This document shows positions 45,769 through 54,288 of a DNA stretch of 64,000 nt, piece by piece; position 1 is the stretch's first letter, and each line of letters opens with the position of its first letter. The stretch is from positions 595,001-659,000 of the forward strand of contig NZ_CP146077.1 of NCBI RefSeq assembly GCF_037023725.1, written 5' to 3'. A program made the position numbers and the translations under genes. The DNA is from Pseudomonas bubulae (GTDB lineage Bacteria > Pseudomonadota > Gammaproteobacteria > Pseudomonadales > Pseudomonadaceae). A model generated the notes under the pieces. It was not told the origin of the DNA and did not search any database. It worked only from the letters and a program-made list of their open reading frames with translations.

Positions 45769-47325
45769 TCAACGGCTGCCATTCCACACCTTGCCCAGCC
45801 GCTCCAGCGCCGCCTTGATCTCCACTTCGGGTACCGCTGCAAACCCCAACACCAATCCCGCGCGGTTATCCACAGGCTCACTCGAATCCTGTAACCAATA
45901 ACTGCTCAGCCCGTTGATCTCCACGTCCACTGCCCGGGCCTGCGCCAGCAGTTGCTGCTCACGAGCCAAACTCGCCACCGGCACCGCCACATGCAAGCCC
46001 GCCGCGATACCCGGCATGGCCCCAACCTCCGCCAACCTCTGTGGCCAGTTGGCCAGCAACACATCACGGCGACTCAAAGCCGCGCGACGCATCCGCCGTA
46101 TATGCCGCTGAAAATGCCCCGCCGCCATAAACTCGGCCATCACTGCCTGAGTGCCGACCTCCGAATGGCGCATATCCAGCGAGCGCCGGCGGGCAAACGG
46201 CTCGATCAGCCCCTTGGGCAGCACCAGATACCCCAGGCGCAACGCCGGAAACGCCACCTTGCCGAAGGTACCGACATAAATCACCCGCCCGCTGCGGTCC
46301 AATGCCGCCAGCGGGGCCAGCGGCGCACCGCTATAGCGGTACTCGCCATCGTAGTCGTCTTCGACAATCCAGCCCTCTGTACGCTCGGCCCAGGCCAGCA
46401 GTTCCAGGCGCCGGGCCAGGCTCATGGTGACCCCGCTGGGGTATTGATGGGAGGGCGTGACATAGGCCAGCCGACAGTTGTTCAAATGCGCCAGCGCCGA
46501 ACAGTCCATACCGTCCTGATCCACCGCCACGCCCTGCACATTCGCCCCGGCAATCGCAAAGGCATAGGCAGCTGCGCGATAGCCGGGGTTTTCCACAGCC
46601 ACCCCTTCGCCCGGCTCCACCAGCAGCTGTGCACAAAGGCTAATTCCTTGCTGCGCGCCACTGGTGATCAAAATTTGCTCAGCCGTACACGATAAACCTC
46701 GTGAAGTACGCAAATAAGCCGCAATCAATGCACGCAGACGCTCATCACCTGCAGGATCGCCGTAGCACAGATGCTGCAACTCCGGCTTACGCCAAAAAGC
46801 CGCCTGCAGCTTGCTCCATACCTCGAAAGGGAATAAGTCGAACGCCGGAACACCCACCCGAAATGCGCGGGGAACACCACTGGGTGGCAGGTCCAATGCA
46901 TGGGTTGCAACCCTGCTCAGAGCCGTGCTGTGGATAACTTTACTGGATGTAATTACAGGTATTCCAGACTGTTTTGTGGATAACCCTGGGGATAAGCCTG
47001 TTGAAAAGCCTGTGGATAAGTTGGTGGACAACTTTTTTAGCGGCAGGGCTTTTTCTGGCAATTGGGCCACATAGGTACCGTCCCCAACTCTCCCCTCAAT
47101 AAATCCTTCGGCATACAACTGGTCATAGGCCCGCATCACACTATTGCGGGAAATCCCCAAGGCACCGGCCATGTCACGGCTGGCGGGCAAGCGCGAGCCG
47201 CCATTCAAACGACCATCCAGCACACGTTGGCGCAATGCCAGATACAGCTGGCGGCTCAGACCCTTTTTGGGATCAAGCTCGATCCCGGCGGGGTTGAAGG
47301 CGATGGAAAGAACTGAATCCTTCAT
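45769..47325 (-). CDS. MocR-type (GntR HTH + aminotransferase fold) transcriptional regulator
   Basis: 518 residues. GntR winged HTH at ~22-85 (SRLPASRDMAGALGISRNSV, YAEGFIEGRVGDGTYV), a long linker (~90-140) with five tandem 4-residue units LSTN-LSTG-FSTG-LSPG-LSTK, and a fold-type I aminotransferase domain with the PLP lysine in VGTFGKVAFPALRLGY. MocR proteins use PLP or an amino compound as effector. It is divergent from the PaiB-GNAT-GNAT operon. ATTGGACC (47328-47335) and ATTGACC (47342-47348) in the 89-bp gap are candidate direct-repeat sites. The DNA of the linker carries a DnaA-box-like array (separate entry). Confidence 0.9.
   Translation of the reverse strand: MKDSVLSIAFNPAGIELDPKKGLSRQLYLALRQRVLDGRLNGGSRLPASRDMAGALGISRNSVMRAYDQLYAEGFIEGRVGDGTYVAQLPEKALPLKKLSTNLSTGFSTGLSPGLSTKQSGIPVITSSKVIHSTALSRVATHALDLPPSGVPRAFRVGVPAFDLFPFEVWSKLQAAFWRKPELQHLCYGDPAGDERLRALIAAYLRTSRGLSCTAEQILITSGAQQGISLCAQLLVEPGEGVAVENPGYRAAAYAFAIAGANVQGVAVDQDGMDCSALAHLNNCRLAYVTPSHQYPSGVTMSLARRLELLAWAERTEGWIVEDDYDGEYRYSGAPLAPLAALDRSGRVIYVGTFGKVAFPALRLGYLVLPKGLIEPFARRRSLDMRHSEVGTQAVMAEFMAAGHFQRHIRRMRRAALSRRDVLLANWPQRLAEVGAMPGIAAGLHVAVPVASLAREQQLLAQARAVDVEINGLSSYWLQDSSEPVDNRAGLVLGFAAVPEVEIKAALERLGKVWNGSR
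46929..47031 (-). repeat. Array of DnaA-box-like 9-mers in the MocR linker, 12-bp period
   Basis: On the minus strand TTATCCACA occurs exactly at 46929-46937, 46975-46983 and 47011-47019. TTATCCCCA (8/9) lies at 46987-46995, and degenerate TTTTCAACA and TTGTCCACC at 46999-47007 and 47023-47031. The last five are spaced exactly 12 bp, so they form a tandem repeat that encodes the 4-residue units of the linker. All have the same orientation. Three perfect high-affinity DnaA boxes in 91 bp is far above chance. Confidence 0.85.
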
Positions 47326-47414
47326 GGATTGGACCTATGAAATTGACCATTAATGGCTCTTACAACCAACCAATAGCCTGCCTAGGATAAAGCCAATCGC
47401 CAAGGATAATTTCC

Positions 47415-48044
47415 ATGTACGTACCCCGCGCCTTCGCCGTAGACGACATTAAAATCCTGCACCAGCAGATGCAGGCCTCCCCCCTGCCCGTGCTGGTCAC
47501 ACATGCCAGCCAGGGCCTGCTCGCCAGTCATGTGCCTATGCTGTTGAACCCCGACGAAGGCCCGTGCGGCACATTGTACGGGCACCTGGCCCGGGCCAAT
47601 CCACACTGGCAGGACCTGGCCCAAGGCACGGAAGCACTGGTGATCTTTGCCGGCGAACAGGCCTATATCAGCCCTACCTTTTACCCAGGCAAGGCCGACC
47701 ACGGAAAAGCCGTACCCACCTGGAATTACCTGGCCGTACACGCTTATGGCATGGCCGAGGTGTTCGATGATGCCGAACGTTTGCTGGCACTGGTCAGCCG
47801 CTTGAGCGACAGGCAGGAAGCCAATCGCCCCGCGCCCTGGGCTGTCAGCGACGCCCCCGCCGACTATGTCGACAGCATGCTCAAGGCCATTGTGGGCTTT
47901 CGCCTGCCCATCACCCGCCTGCAAGGCAAACGCAAACTCAGCCAGAACCGCGACGCCCGCGACCAGGCTGGTGTGCGCCAGGGCCTGCTGGCCAACCCCA
48001 ACCCGCAAGACCACGCACTCGCTCATTTAATGGTTAAGGAATAA
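47415..48044 (+). CDS. PaiB-family FMN-binding negative regulator-like protein
   Basis: 209 residues, whole-length match to the PaiB family (MYVPRAFAVDDIKILHQQMQ, GHLARANPHWQ, FAGEQAYISPTFYPGKADHG, VPTWNYLAVHAYG). The fold is a split-barrel FMN-binding type. B. subtilis PaiB was described as a repressor of protease and sporulation genes, paired with PaiA, a GNAT polyamine acetyltransferase; here too a GNAT gene follows by 6 bp. Probably a flavin- or haem-binding protein with a stress or polyamine role. First gene of a three-gene operon divergent from MocR. Confidence 0.9.
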   Translation: MYVPRAFAVDDIKILHQQMQASPLPVLVTHASQGLLASHVPMLLNPDEGPCGTLYGHLARANPHWQDLAQGTEALVIFAGEQAYISPTFYPGKADHGKAVPTWNYLAVHAYGMAEVFDDAERLLALVSRLSDRQEANRPAPWAVSDAPADYVDSMLKAIVGFRLPITRLQGKRKLSQNRDARDQAGVRQGLLANPNPQDHALAHLMVKE

Positions 48045-48050
48045 CTGAAA

Positions 48051-48500
48051 ATGGCTCAAATCCAGATCAAACCTGCCACCGCCACCGATCGCGAACAGTG
48101 GCTACCACTTTGGCAGGCTTACTTGCGCTTCTATAAAACCGAGCTTTCCGACGAAATCAGCCAATCCACCTGGGCGCGCTTTCTCGACCCGGCAGAACCG
48201 ACCACCCTGGCCCTGGCCTGGCAAGACGACAAAGCGGTGGGCATGGTGCAGTGCGTTTATCACCGCACCAACTGGAGCATCAAAGACGCCTGCTATCTTC
48301 AAGACCTGTTTGTCAGTCCCGATGTGCGCGGCAAGGGGGTGGGTCGTCAGTTAATCGAGCATGTATACGCAGCCGCCCGCGCCAAGGACTGCTGCAAAGT
48401 GCATTGGCTGACCCAGGAAACCAACGCCACGGCTATTCAGTTGTATGAGCGCATTGGCGAGCGCCCCGGCTTTATTCAGTTTCGCAAAACCTTGTCATAA
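48051..48500 (+). CDS. GNAT-family N-acetyltransferase, first
   Basis: 149 residues. Acetyl-CoA pyrophosphate loop DVRGKGVGRQLIEHV (about 90-104, Q/RxxGxG/A) and the C-terminal NATAIQLYERIGE pattern place it in GNAT. It is 6 bp after the PaiB-like gene. A polyamine or amino-group substrate would fit the PaiA-PaiB pairing and the nearby acetylpolyamine amidohydrolase, but this is inference. Confidence 0.92.
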   Translation: MAQIQIKPATATDREQWLPLWQAYLRFYKTELSDEISQSTWARFLDPAEPTTLALAWQDDKAVGMVQCVYHRTNWSIKDACYLQDLFVSPDVRGKGVGRQLIEHVYAAARAKDCCKVHWLTQETNATAIQLYERIGERPGFIQFRKTLS

Positions 48501-48514
48501 ATAAGGAACGCGCA

Positions 48515-49195
48515 ATGCCCGACTCTCTAGAACGTTGGCTGGCGGCTAAAACCCCGGATACCCGCACCCTCGAAGGGCGATTCATTCGTCTGGAAAAGCT
48601 CGACCCCGAACGTCATGGCGATGAACTATGGCTAGCCTTACAAGGGCCGCAGGCCGATCCCAATCTTTGGGACTACCTGCCCTATGGTCCATTTAACGAG
48701 CGTCCGACCTTTGACGCTTGGCTGCAAAAGCATGCCGATAGCCGTGATCCACATTTCTATGCCGTTATCGACAAGCCCAGCGGTGAGGCACAAGGCTTGC
48801 TTAGCCTGATGTGCATCGTCCCGGAGCACGGGCGTATCGAGATCGGCCACGTCGCCTTTGGCGCACCCATGCAACGCTCACCGAAAAGCACGGAGGCGGT
48901 CTACCTGCTCGCCAAGGAAGCCTTCGCCCTGGGCAACCGGCGTCTGGAATGGAAGTGCAACAACGATAACGCAAGATCGAAGCGTACCGCAGTACGATTT
49001 GGGTACACATACGAAGGCGTTTTCCGCCAGCATATGGTGGTTAAAGGCAAAAACCGTGATACCACGTGGTACAGCATTATTAGTACGGAATGGCCCCCAC
49101 TAGCGGCAGGGTTCGAAAAATGGCTGGCATTGGATAACCAACCAGAAAGCGGCCAAATAAAGACCCTGGAAGAATGCAGAGCCACAGCTGTATAA
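48515..49195 (+). CDS. GNAT-family N-acetyltransferase, RimJ/RimL-like
   Basis: 226 residues. LEGRFIRLEKLDPERHGDEL at the N-terminus, IEIGHVAFGAPMQRSPKSTE, and EWKCNNDNARSKRTAVRFGY with YEGVFRQHMVVKGKNRDTTW at the C-terminus match the RimJ/RimL (Acetyltransf_3) group. That group acetylates protein N-termini or small amines. It follows the first GNAT by 14 bp and ends the operon before a strong terminator. Confidence 0.92.
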   Translation: MPDSLERWLAAKTPDTRTLEGRFIRLEKLDPERHGDELWLALQGPQADPNLWDYLPYGPFNERPTFDAWLQKHADSRDPHFYAVIDKPSGEAQGLLSLMCIVPEHGRIEIGHVAFGAPMQRSPKSTEAVYLLAKEAFALGNRRLEWKCNNDNARSKRTAVRFGYTYEGVFRQHMVVKGKNRDTTWYSIISTEWPPLAAGFEKWLALDNQPESGQIKTLEECRATAV

Positions 49196-49207
49196 AATTT
49201 GATCAAT

Positions 49208-49236
49208 ACGCCCAGCAAGGACTGCTGGGCGTTTTT
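49208..49236 (+). terminator. Terminator after the GNAT operon
   Basis: 10-bp stem ACGCCCAGCA / TGCTGGGCGT, 5-nt loop, then TTTTT, 12 bp after the stop codon. Confidence 0.92.
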
Positions 49237-49478
49237 GTGCTTGGAATAAACACATTTGCGCTACGCGACCGCTTGATACCCCTGTTGCACAGGGAGAAGC
49301 GCAAACACTCGTAGCAGCGCGATGCACCTGAAACACCATGGCTCAGCGACCTATGTCTAACGCCTCGTACGGGCACACCACACCTCGCCCTACTTGCTAG
49401 GCGCTACAGGCGCTTTTCCAGCCTTGTCGTCGCCAGACTCCTTGAATCGAACCTGCGAAAAAGCCTCAATTCAAGAGC
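49237..49478. other. Gap between convergent operons, no gene seen
   Basis: About 240 bp between the two terminators. A short minus-strand frame ends GDDKAGKAPVAPSK at ~49397 but is closed by a stop upstream, so it is at most a remnant. No repeats noted. Confidence 0.4.
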
Positions 49479-49504
49479 AAAAAAAAGGGGAGCACATGCC
49501 CCCC
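49479..49504 (-). terminator. Terminator after the pyruvate carboxylase operon
   Basis: On the minus strand GGGGGGC-ATGT-GCTCCCC (7-bp stem with one G-U pair) is followed by eight Ts. It lies 32 bp after the pycB stop. Confidence 0.9.
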
Positions 49505-49536
49505 CGAGGTTTAAAGCGTTTACATCAAAGACAGTA

Positions 49537-51345
49537 TCAGGCTTCGATTTCGATCAGAATTTCACCCGGATTAACGCGATCGCCCTTGATTACATGGATG
49601 GTGACGATTTTGCCTGCGATGCCGGCCTGGACTTCAGTTTCCATTTTCATCGCTTCGGTGATCAGTACCGACTGACCCGCCTTGACCACATCGCCTACAG
49701 CGACCAGTACATCAACGATGTTGCCTGGCATTGCCGTGCTCACATGGCCTGGCTCGCTGGCCTGCTTGCGCTTGCTTGAGGTGCCACCAACAAATTCGTT
49801 GAGGGGTTCGAACACCACCTCTTCCGGCATGCCATCGATGGACAGGTAGAAGTGACGCTTGCCTTCAGCCTTGACGCCCACACCGGTGATGTCAACGCGA
49901 TAGCTCTCACCGTGCACGTCGATCACGAACTCGGTCGGCACGCCCTCACCGCTCGCCTTGGTGACACCGCCAGCCTCAGGGATAGGCAGCAGCACTTCTG
50001 GGGTCAGAGTGCCTGCAGCGCGTTCCTCAAGGAACTTGCGACCGATATCCGGGAACATGGCGAAGGTCAGTACGTCTTCTTCCGACTGGGCCAGGGCACC
50101 AATTTCAGCACGCAGCTTGACCATTTCGGGCTTTAGCAGGTCCGCAGGGCGTACGTCGATCAGCTCTTCGTTGCCAATGGCCTGACGACGCAGTTGTTCG
50201 TTGACCACGCCCGGCGCCTTGCCGTAGCCGCCTTGCAGGTAGAGCTTCACTTCGTTGGTGATGGTTTTGTAACGCTCACCCGCCAATACGTTGAAGAATG
50301 CCTGAGTACCCACAATTTGCGACGTCGGTGTTACCAGCGGCGGGTAACCGAGGTCTTCACGCACACGCGGGATTTCGGCCAGCACTTCGCTCATGCGGTT
50401 CAGCGCACCCTGCTCTTTGAGCTGGTTGGCAAGGTTGGAAATCATCCCGCCCGGCACCTGGTTAACCTGAACACGGGTATCTACAGCGGTGAATTCGCTT
50501 TCAAACTGGTGATACTTCTTACGCACTGCGTAGAAGTACATACCAATTTCCTGCAGCAGCGACAGATCGAGACCGGTGTCGTATTCACTGCCTTTGAGCG
50601 CGGCAACCATCGACTCGGTGCCCGGGTGGCTGGTGCCCCACGCGAAGCTGGAGATCGCGGTATCAATGTGGTCTGCGCCATTCTCGATAGCCTTGAGCTG
50701 GCACATGGCAGCCAGACCGGCGGTGTCATGGGAGTGAATAAAGATCGGCAGAGTGATTTCGGCTTTCAGCGCCTTGACCAGTTCACCCGTGGCGTACGGC
50801 GTCAGCAGGCCAGCCATGTCTTTGATGGCGACCGAGTCGCAGCCCATGGCTTCCATCTGCTTGGCCTGCGCCACAAACGCCTCGGTGGTATGTACCGGAC
50901 TGGTGGTATAGGCGATGGTGCCTTGGGCATGCTTGCCGGCAGCTTTGACCGCCTCGATGGCCACACGCAGGTTACGCACGTCGTTCATGGCGTCGAAGAT
51001 GCGGAACACGTCGATGCCGTTGACTGCTGCTTTGGCGACGAAGGCTTTGACCACGTCGTCGCTGTAATGGCGATAGCCCAGCAGGTTCTGGCCGCGCAGC
51101 AACATTTGCAGACGCGTGTTGGGCAAGGCGGCACGCAGTTGGCGTAGACGCTCCCACGGATCTTCCTTGAGGAAACGCACGCAGGCATCAAAGGTAGCGC
51201 CGCCCCAGACTTCCAGGGACCAGTAGCCGACTTTGTCGAGCTTATCGCAGATCGGCAGCATGTCTTCAGTGCGCATGCGGGTGGCCAGCAGCGACTGGTG
51301 GGCGTCACGCAGGATGGTGTCAGTTACGAAAATCTTCTTGCTCAT
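49537..51345 (-). CDS. pycB: Pyruvate carboxylase subunit B (oxaloacetate decarboxylase alpha-like)
   Basis: 602 residues. The N-terminal TIM-barrel carboxyltransferase (TILRDAHQSLLATRMR at 8-23, HSHDTAGLAAM with metal ligands) is followed by the conserved PYC_OADA domain and a C-terminal biotinyl domain with EAMKMETE, the biotin lysine near residue 567. With PycA it forms the two-subunit (alpha4beta4) anaplerotic pyruvate carboxylase of Pseudomonas, which makes oxaloacetate. Often annotated as OadA; no membrane beta/gamma subunits are nearby, which favours carboxylase. ATG at 51345, 11 bp after pycA. Confidence 0.94.
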   Translation of the reverse strand: MSKKIFVTDTILRDAHQSLLATRMRTEDMLPICDKLDKVGYWSLEVWGGATFDACVRFLKEDPWERLRQLRAALPNTRLQMLLRGQNLLGYRHYSDDVVKAFVAKAAVNGIDVFRIFDAMNDVRNLRVAIEAVKAAGKHAQGTIAYTTSPVHTTEAFVAQAKQMEAMGCDSVAIKDMAGLLTPYATGELVKALKAEITLPIFIHSHDTAGLAAMCQLKAIENGADHIDTAISSFAWGTSHPGTESMVAALKGSEYDTGLDLSLLQEIGMYFYAVRKKYHQFESEFTAVDTRVQVNQVPGGMISNLANQLKEQGALNRMSEVLAEIPRVREDLGYPPLVTPTSQIVGTQAFFNVLAGERYKTITNEVKLYLQGGYGKAPGVVNEQLRRQAIGNEELIDVRPADLLKPEMVKLRAEIGALAQSEEDVLTFAMFPDIGRKFLEERAAGTLTPEVLLPIPEAGGVTKASGEGVPTEFVIDVHGESYRVDITGVGVKAEGKRHFYLSIDGMPEEVVFEPLNEFVGGTSSKRKQASEPGHVSTAMPGNIVDVLVAVGDVVKAGQSVLITEAMKMETEVQAGIAGKIVTIHVIKGDRVNPGEILIEIEA

Positions 51346-51356
51346 TATTCTTTTCC

Positions 51357-52772
51357 TCACAGGCCTGCGTGGGCGGCGATGGCGGCAGCGATGGCCAGGG
51401 CCAACTCTTCGGGTTTGCGCTTGATCGAGTAGTTGGTCAGCTCAGGGTGGCTTTCTACGAAGCTGGTGTTGAACTGGCCACTACGGAATTCCGGGTTACG
51501 CAGGATTTCCTGGTAATACGCGGCGGTGGTTTTGACCCCTTGCAGACGCATGTCGTCGAGGGCGCGCAAACCACGGTCCATCGCTTCTTCCCAGGTCAGG
51601 GCCCACACCACCAGTTTCAGACACATAGAGTCGTAATACGGCGGGATGGTATAGCCGGTGTAGATCGCCGTGTCGGTACGTACACCGGGGCCGCCGGGCG
51701 CGTAGTAACGGGTGATCTTGCCGAAACTGGGCAGGAAGTTGTTTTTCGGGTCTTCGGCGTTGATCCGGAACTGCAGGGCAAAGCCGCGATGCTGCACATC
51801 TTCCTGCTTGATCGAGAGCGGCAGGCCAGAGGCGATACGAATCTGTTCACGAACAATGTCGATGCCGGTAATTTCTTCGGTGATGGTGTGCTCCACCTGC
51901 ACCCGAGTGTTCATCTCCATGAAGTACACCTCGCCCTCGGCGAGCAGGAACTCCACGGTACCGGCGTTCTCGTAACCCACGGCCTTGGCTGCGCGCACAG
52001 ACAGGTCGCCGATATAGGCACGCTGTTCCGGGGTCAGCTGCGGGCTCGGGGCGATTTCGATCAGCTTTTGGTTGCGACGCTGGATAGAGCAGTCGCGCTC
52101 AAACAGATGCACCACGTTGCCAAAGCTGTCGCCGAGAATTTGCGCTTCGATATGCTTGGGGTTGACGATGCATTTTTCGAGGAACACTTCGGCCGAACCA
52201 AAGGCCTTGGTCGCTTCCGAGATCACCCGCGGGAAGGCTTGCTCGAGTTCTTCACGGCTGTTGCAGCGACGAATGCCGCGACCGCCACCACCCGAGGTGG
52301 CCTTGAGCATCACCGGGTAGCCAATGCGTTCGCCTTCAATCAAGGCTTCGTGGATGTCGGCAACGTTGCCTTCAGTGCCCGGCGTGACCGGCACACCGGC
52401 CTTGATCATGCTGCGACGCGCTTCAGTCTTGTCGCCCATACGGCGAATGACTTCAGCGGCCGGACCAATGAACTTGATCCCGCGCTCGGCGCAGATATCA
52501 GCCAACTCAGCGTTTTCTGACAAAAAACCGTAACCGGGATGCAGAGCATCACAACCGGTTTCAACCGCCAGGTTCACCAGCTTGCGCGGATTCAAATAAC
52601 CGGCCAGCGGGTCTTCGCCGATATTGTGTGCTTCGTCGGCGCGCTTGACGTGCAAGGCATGCCGATCAGCTTCGGAATAGACCGCTACAGAGCGAATCCC
52701 CATCTCGGCGCAGGCACGCACGATGCGGACGGCGATTTCTCCGCGGTTGGCGATCAGGATCTTTTTTATCAC
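51357..52772 (-). CDS. pycA: Pyruvate carboxylase subunit A (biotin carboxylase)
   Basis: 471 residues. Biotin carboxylase N-domain (IKKILIANRGEIAVRIVRAC), ATP-grasp with the glycine loop KATSGGGGRGIRRC, EKCIVNPKHIEAQ, MEMNTRVQVEHTITE (catalytic region) and the C-domain are intact. The start is GTG at 52772 behind AGGGAA with good spacing; an upstream in-frame ATG at 52826 adds a non-conserved sequence. It carboxylates biotin on PycB with ATP and bicarbonate. First gene of pycAB. Confidence 0.95.
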   Translation of the reverse strand: MIKKILIANRGEIAVRIVRACAEMGIRSVAVYSEADRHALHVKRADEAHNIGEDPLAGYLNPRKLVNLAVETGCDALHPGYGFLSENAELADICAERGIKFIGPAAEVIRRMGDKTEARRSMIKAGVPVTPGTEGNVADIHEALIEGERIGYPVMLKATSGGGGRGIRRCNSREELEQAFPRVISEATKAFGSAEVFLEKCIVNPKHIEAQILGDSFGNVVHLFERDCSIQRRNQKLIEIAPSPQLTPEQRAYIGDLSVRAAKAVGYENAGTVEFLLAEGEVYFMEMNTRVQVEHTITEEITGIDIVREQIRIASGLPLSIKQEDVQHRGFALQFRINAEDPKNNFLPSFGKITRYYAPGGPGVRTDTAIYTGYTIPPYYDSMCLKLVVWALTWEEAMDRGLRALDDMRLQGVKTTAAYYQEILRNPEFRSGQFNTSFVESHPELTNYSIKRKPEELALAIAAAIAAHAGL

Positions 52773-52909
52773 TTGGATTTTCCCTAAAGCCCATGGAACA
52801 AACGACCTGCTAGACCAGGTCGGCACGTGTCCAAATGTGTCTGAACCGTTGTGTCGTCACACTAGACCCACGCAGTGATAAACAAAAATCAATAATTCTT
52901 GGGTCGTGC

Positions 52910-52925
52910 ATAAGTAACAACTTAT
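52910..52925. promoter_or_regulatory. Candidate operator between pycA and its LysR regulator
   Basis: ATAAGT-AACA-ACTTAT, a perfect 6-bp inverted repeat in the 190-bp divergent gap, 38 bp before the LysR start. LysR proteins bind such dyads. Inference from position. Confidence 0.45.
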
Positions 52926-52962
52926 AGTCAGATCACTTGTCGCTTCGGATAATTTTATAAAA

Positions 52963-53925
52963 ATGCGTAAGTCATTGATGCGTATCACTTTTCGCCAATT
53001 ACAGGTGTTTAACGAAGTCTGTGATTTGCGTTCTTACAGCCGCGCAGCAGAAGAAATGTCGCTGACGCAACCCGCCGTAAGTCTACAAATTCGTCAGCTT
53101 GAAGAGCTGGTTGGCCAACCATTGTTCGAGTACGTCGGCAAAAAGCTGTACATGACCGAAGCCGCTGAAGCGCTTCAGTTGGCCAGTCGGGATATTTTCG
53201 GCCGGCTGGAAAACCTCGACATGCAACTTTCCGACATGCTCGGGTCATTGCAAGGCCAGTTGAAACTGGCCGTAGAGTCGAGCGCGAAATATTTTGTGCC
53301 GCATCTGTTTGCGGCCTTCAAGCGCCAGCATCCGGAAGTCAATTTGCAACTGACGGTGGTCAACCGGGCGCAGGCCGTTCGTCGGCTGTCAGATAACCGC
53401 GATGATCTGGTGATCATGTCGATGGTGCCGCAGGACATGGGCCTGGAATTCTTGCCGTTTCTGAACAACCCGATTGTGGCCGTGGCTCCCGCTGATCATC
53501 CGTTGTGCAACCGGGGTCCGCTGCATTTGCAGGATCTGGAGCCTTATACCTTGCTGATGCGCGAGCAGGGTTCGGGCACGCGCATGGCGTGTGAGGAGTA
53601 TTTCAAGGAAAAGCGCGTGCACTTCAATCAGACGCTGGAAGTGTCGTCCAACGAGTCGCAGCGCGAGTGCGCGGTAGCCGGGTTGGGCGTGGCGTTATTG
53701 ACCCGCCACGCCGTCAGCCTGGAGCTGGCGACCGGCCTGCTGTGCGAACTGCCGGTCGAGGAGTTGCCGCTGTATCGCAGCTGGTGCGTGGTGCAGGCCA
53801 AGGCCAAGCGCCTGTCACCGGTAGCGCATGCATTTCTGGGGTTTATTCGCAGTGAGCGCCTGCAAATCAGCGCGTTGGTTGAGCGCTTCGACGGTCACTT
53901 GCCGACGCAGACTGCCAGTAGTTGA
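52963..53925 (+). CDS. pycR: LysR-family regulator of pyruvate carboxylase (PycR-like)
   Basis: 320 residues. HTH about 7-66 (ITFRQLQVFNEVCDLRSYSR; EEMSLTQPAVSLQIRQLEEL), effector domain with DDLVIMSMVPQDMGLEFLPF and HPLCNRG. It is divergent from pycAB; in Pseudomonas this neighbour has been described as the PycR regulator that affects carboxylase and virulence-related genes. ATG at 52963 (MRKSLMRITF) is used; ATG at 52979 is another start but out of the conserved pattern. Its 3' end overlaps the next, opposite gene by 59 bp. Confidence 0.88.
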   Translation: MRKSLMRITFRQLQVFNEVCDLRSYSRAAEEMSLTQPAVSLQIRQLEELVGQPLFEYVGKKLYMTEAAEALQLASRDIFGRLENLDMQLSDMLGSLQGQLKLAVESSAKYFVPHLFAAFKRQHPEVNLQLTVVNRAQAVRRLSDNRDDLVIMSMVPQDMGLEFLPFLNNPIVAVAPADHPLCNRGPLHLQDLEPYTLLMREQGSGTRMACEEYFKEKRVHFNQTLEVSSNESQRECAVAGLGVALLTRHAVSLELATGLLCELPVEELPLYRSWCVVQAKAKRLSPVAHAFLGFIRSERLQISALVERFDGHLPTQTASS

Positions 53926-54079
53926 TCGACCCCAGGTCAGGGTAATCAGAGGTTTCCAGACGCAGTTGGCGCTGGCTCGTATGGTCTTCAATCGCGCGAC
54001 GGAAGGCCATGCGGCGCTGGTCTTCTTGCTGACGGCGGGTTTTGACGGCGCTATTGCGTTCTTCGTAAGGCTGAGCCAT
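53867..54079 (-). CDS. Small conserved hypothetical protein, convergent overlap with pycR
   Basis: 70 residues, MAQPYEERNSAVKTRRQQED at the N-terminus, then DQRRMAFRRAIEDH; very charged with no membrane segment. It somewhat resembles the short Pseudomonas proteins annotated as PA3496-like. A strong ribosome site (TTGGGAGA, 7 nt before the ATG) supports it as a real gene. The last 59 bp overlap the end of pycR tail to tail. Function unknown. Confidence 0.6.
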   Translation of the reverse strand: MAQPYEERNSAVKTRRQQEDQRRMAFRRAIEDHTSQRQLRLETSDYPDLGSINYWQSASASDRRSAQPTR

Positions 54080-54183
54080 TTCGAGTCTCCCAAGGCGTGT
54101 ACGGGAGCTTTACGATGCACCTTGTTTATGACGACTTGGCGAAGGTGGGATGACAGGGGGATGAACGCTGAATGTGAGCTCTG

Positions 54184-54271
54184 CGTGGGAGCGGGCTTGC
54201 TCGCGATTCAGGCGCTGCGGTGTGTCTGTCACACGGCGGCATTCCCTATCGCGAGCAAGCCCGCTCCCACA
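54184..54271. repeat. REP inverted pair 6
   Basis: Halves GTGGGAGCGGGCTTGCTCGC and GCGAGCAAGCCCGCTCCCAC with a ~48-nt spacer that has its own small GTGTG/CACAC dyad. Between the small gene and the RpiR gene. Confidence 0.93.
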
Positions 54272-54288
54272 GAAGATGTTGTGCGCTT

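Noticed and set aside
46929..47031. Reading the DnaA-box array as a chromosomal origin
   Set aside because: There is no AT-rich unwinding region, and dnaA, dnaN or rpmH are not adjacent; the boxes lie inside a coding linker.
49398..49460. A short minus-strand tail ending GDDKAGKAPVAPSK after the pyc terminator
   Set aside because: Closed by an upstream stop after about 25 codons with no start; may be a gene remnant but cannot be supported.
49537..52772. Membrane oxaloacetate decarboxylase sodium pump
   Set aside because: Only the alpha-like subunit and a biotin carboxylase are present; no beta or gamma membrane subunits. Two-subunit pyruvate carboxylase fits better.
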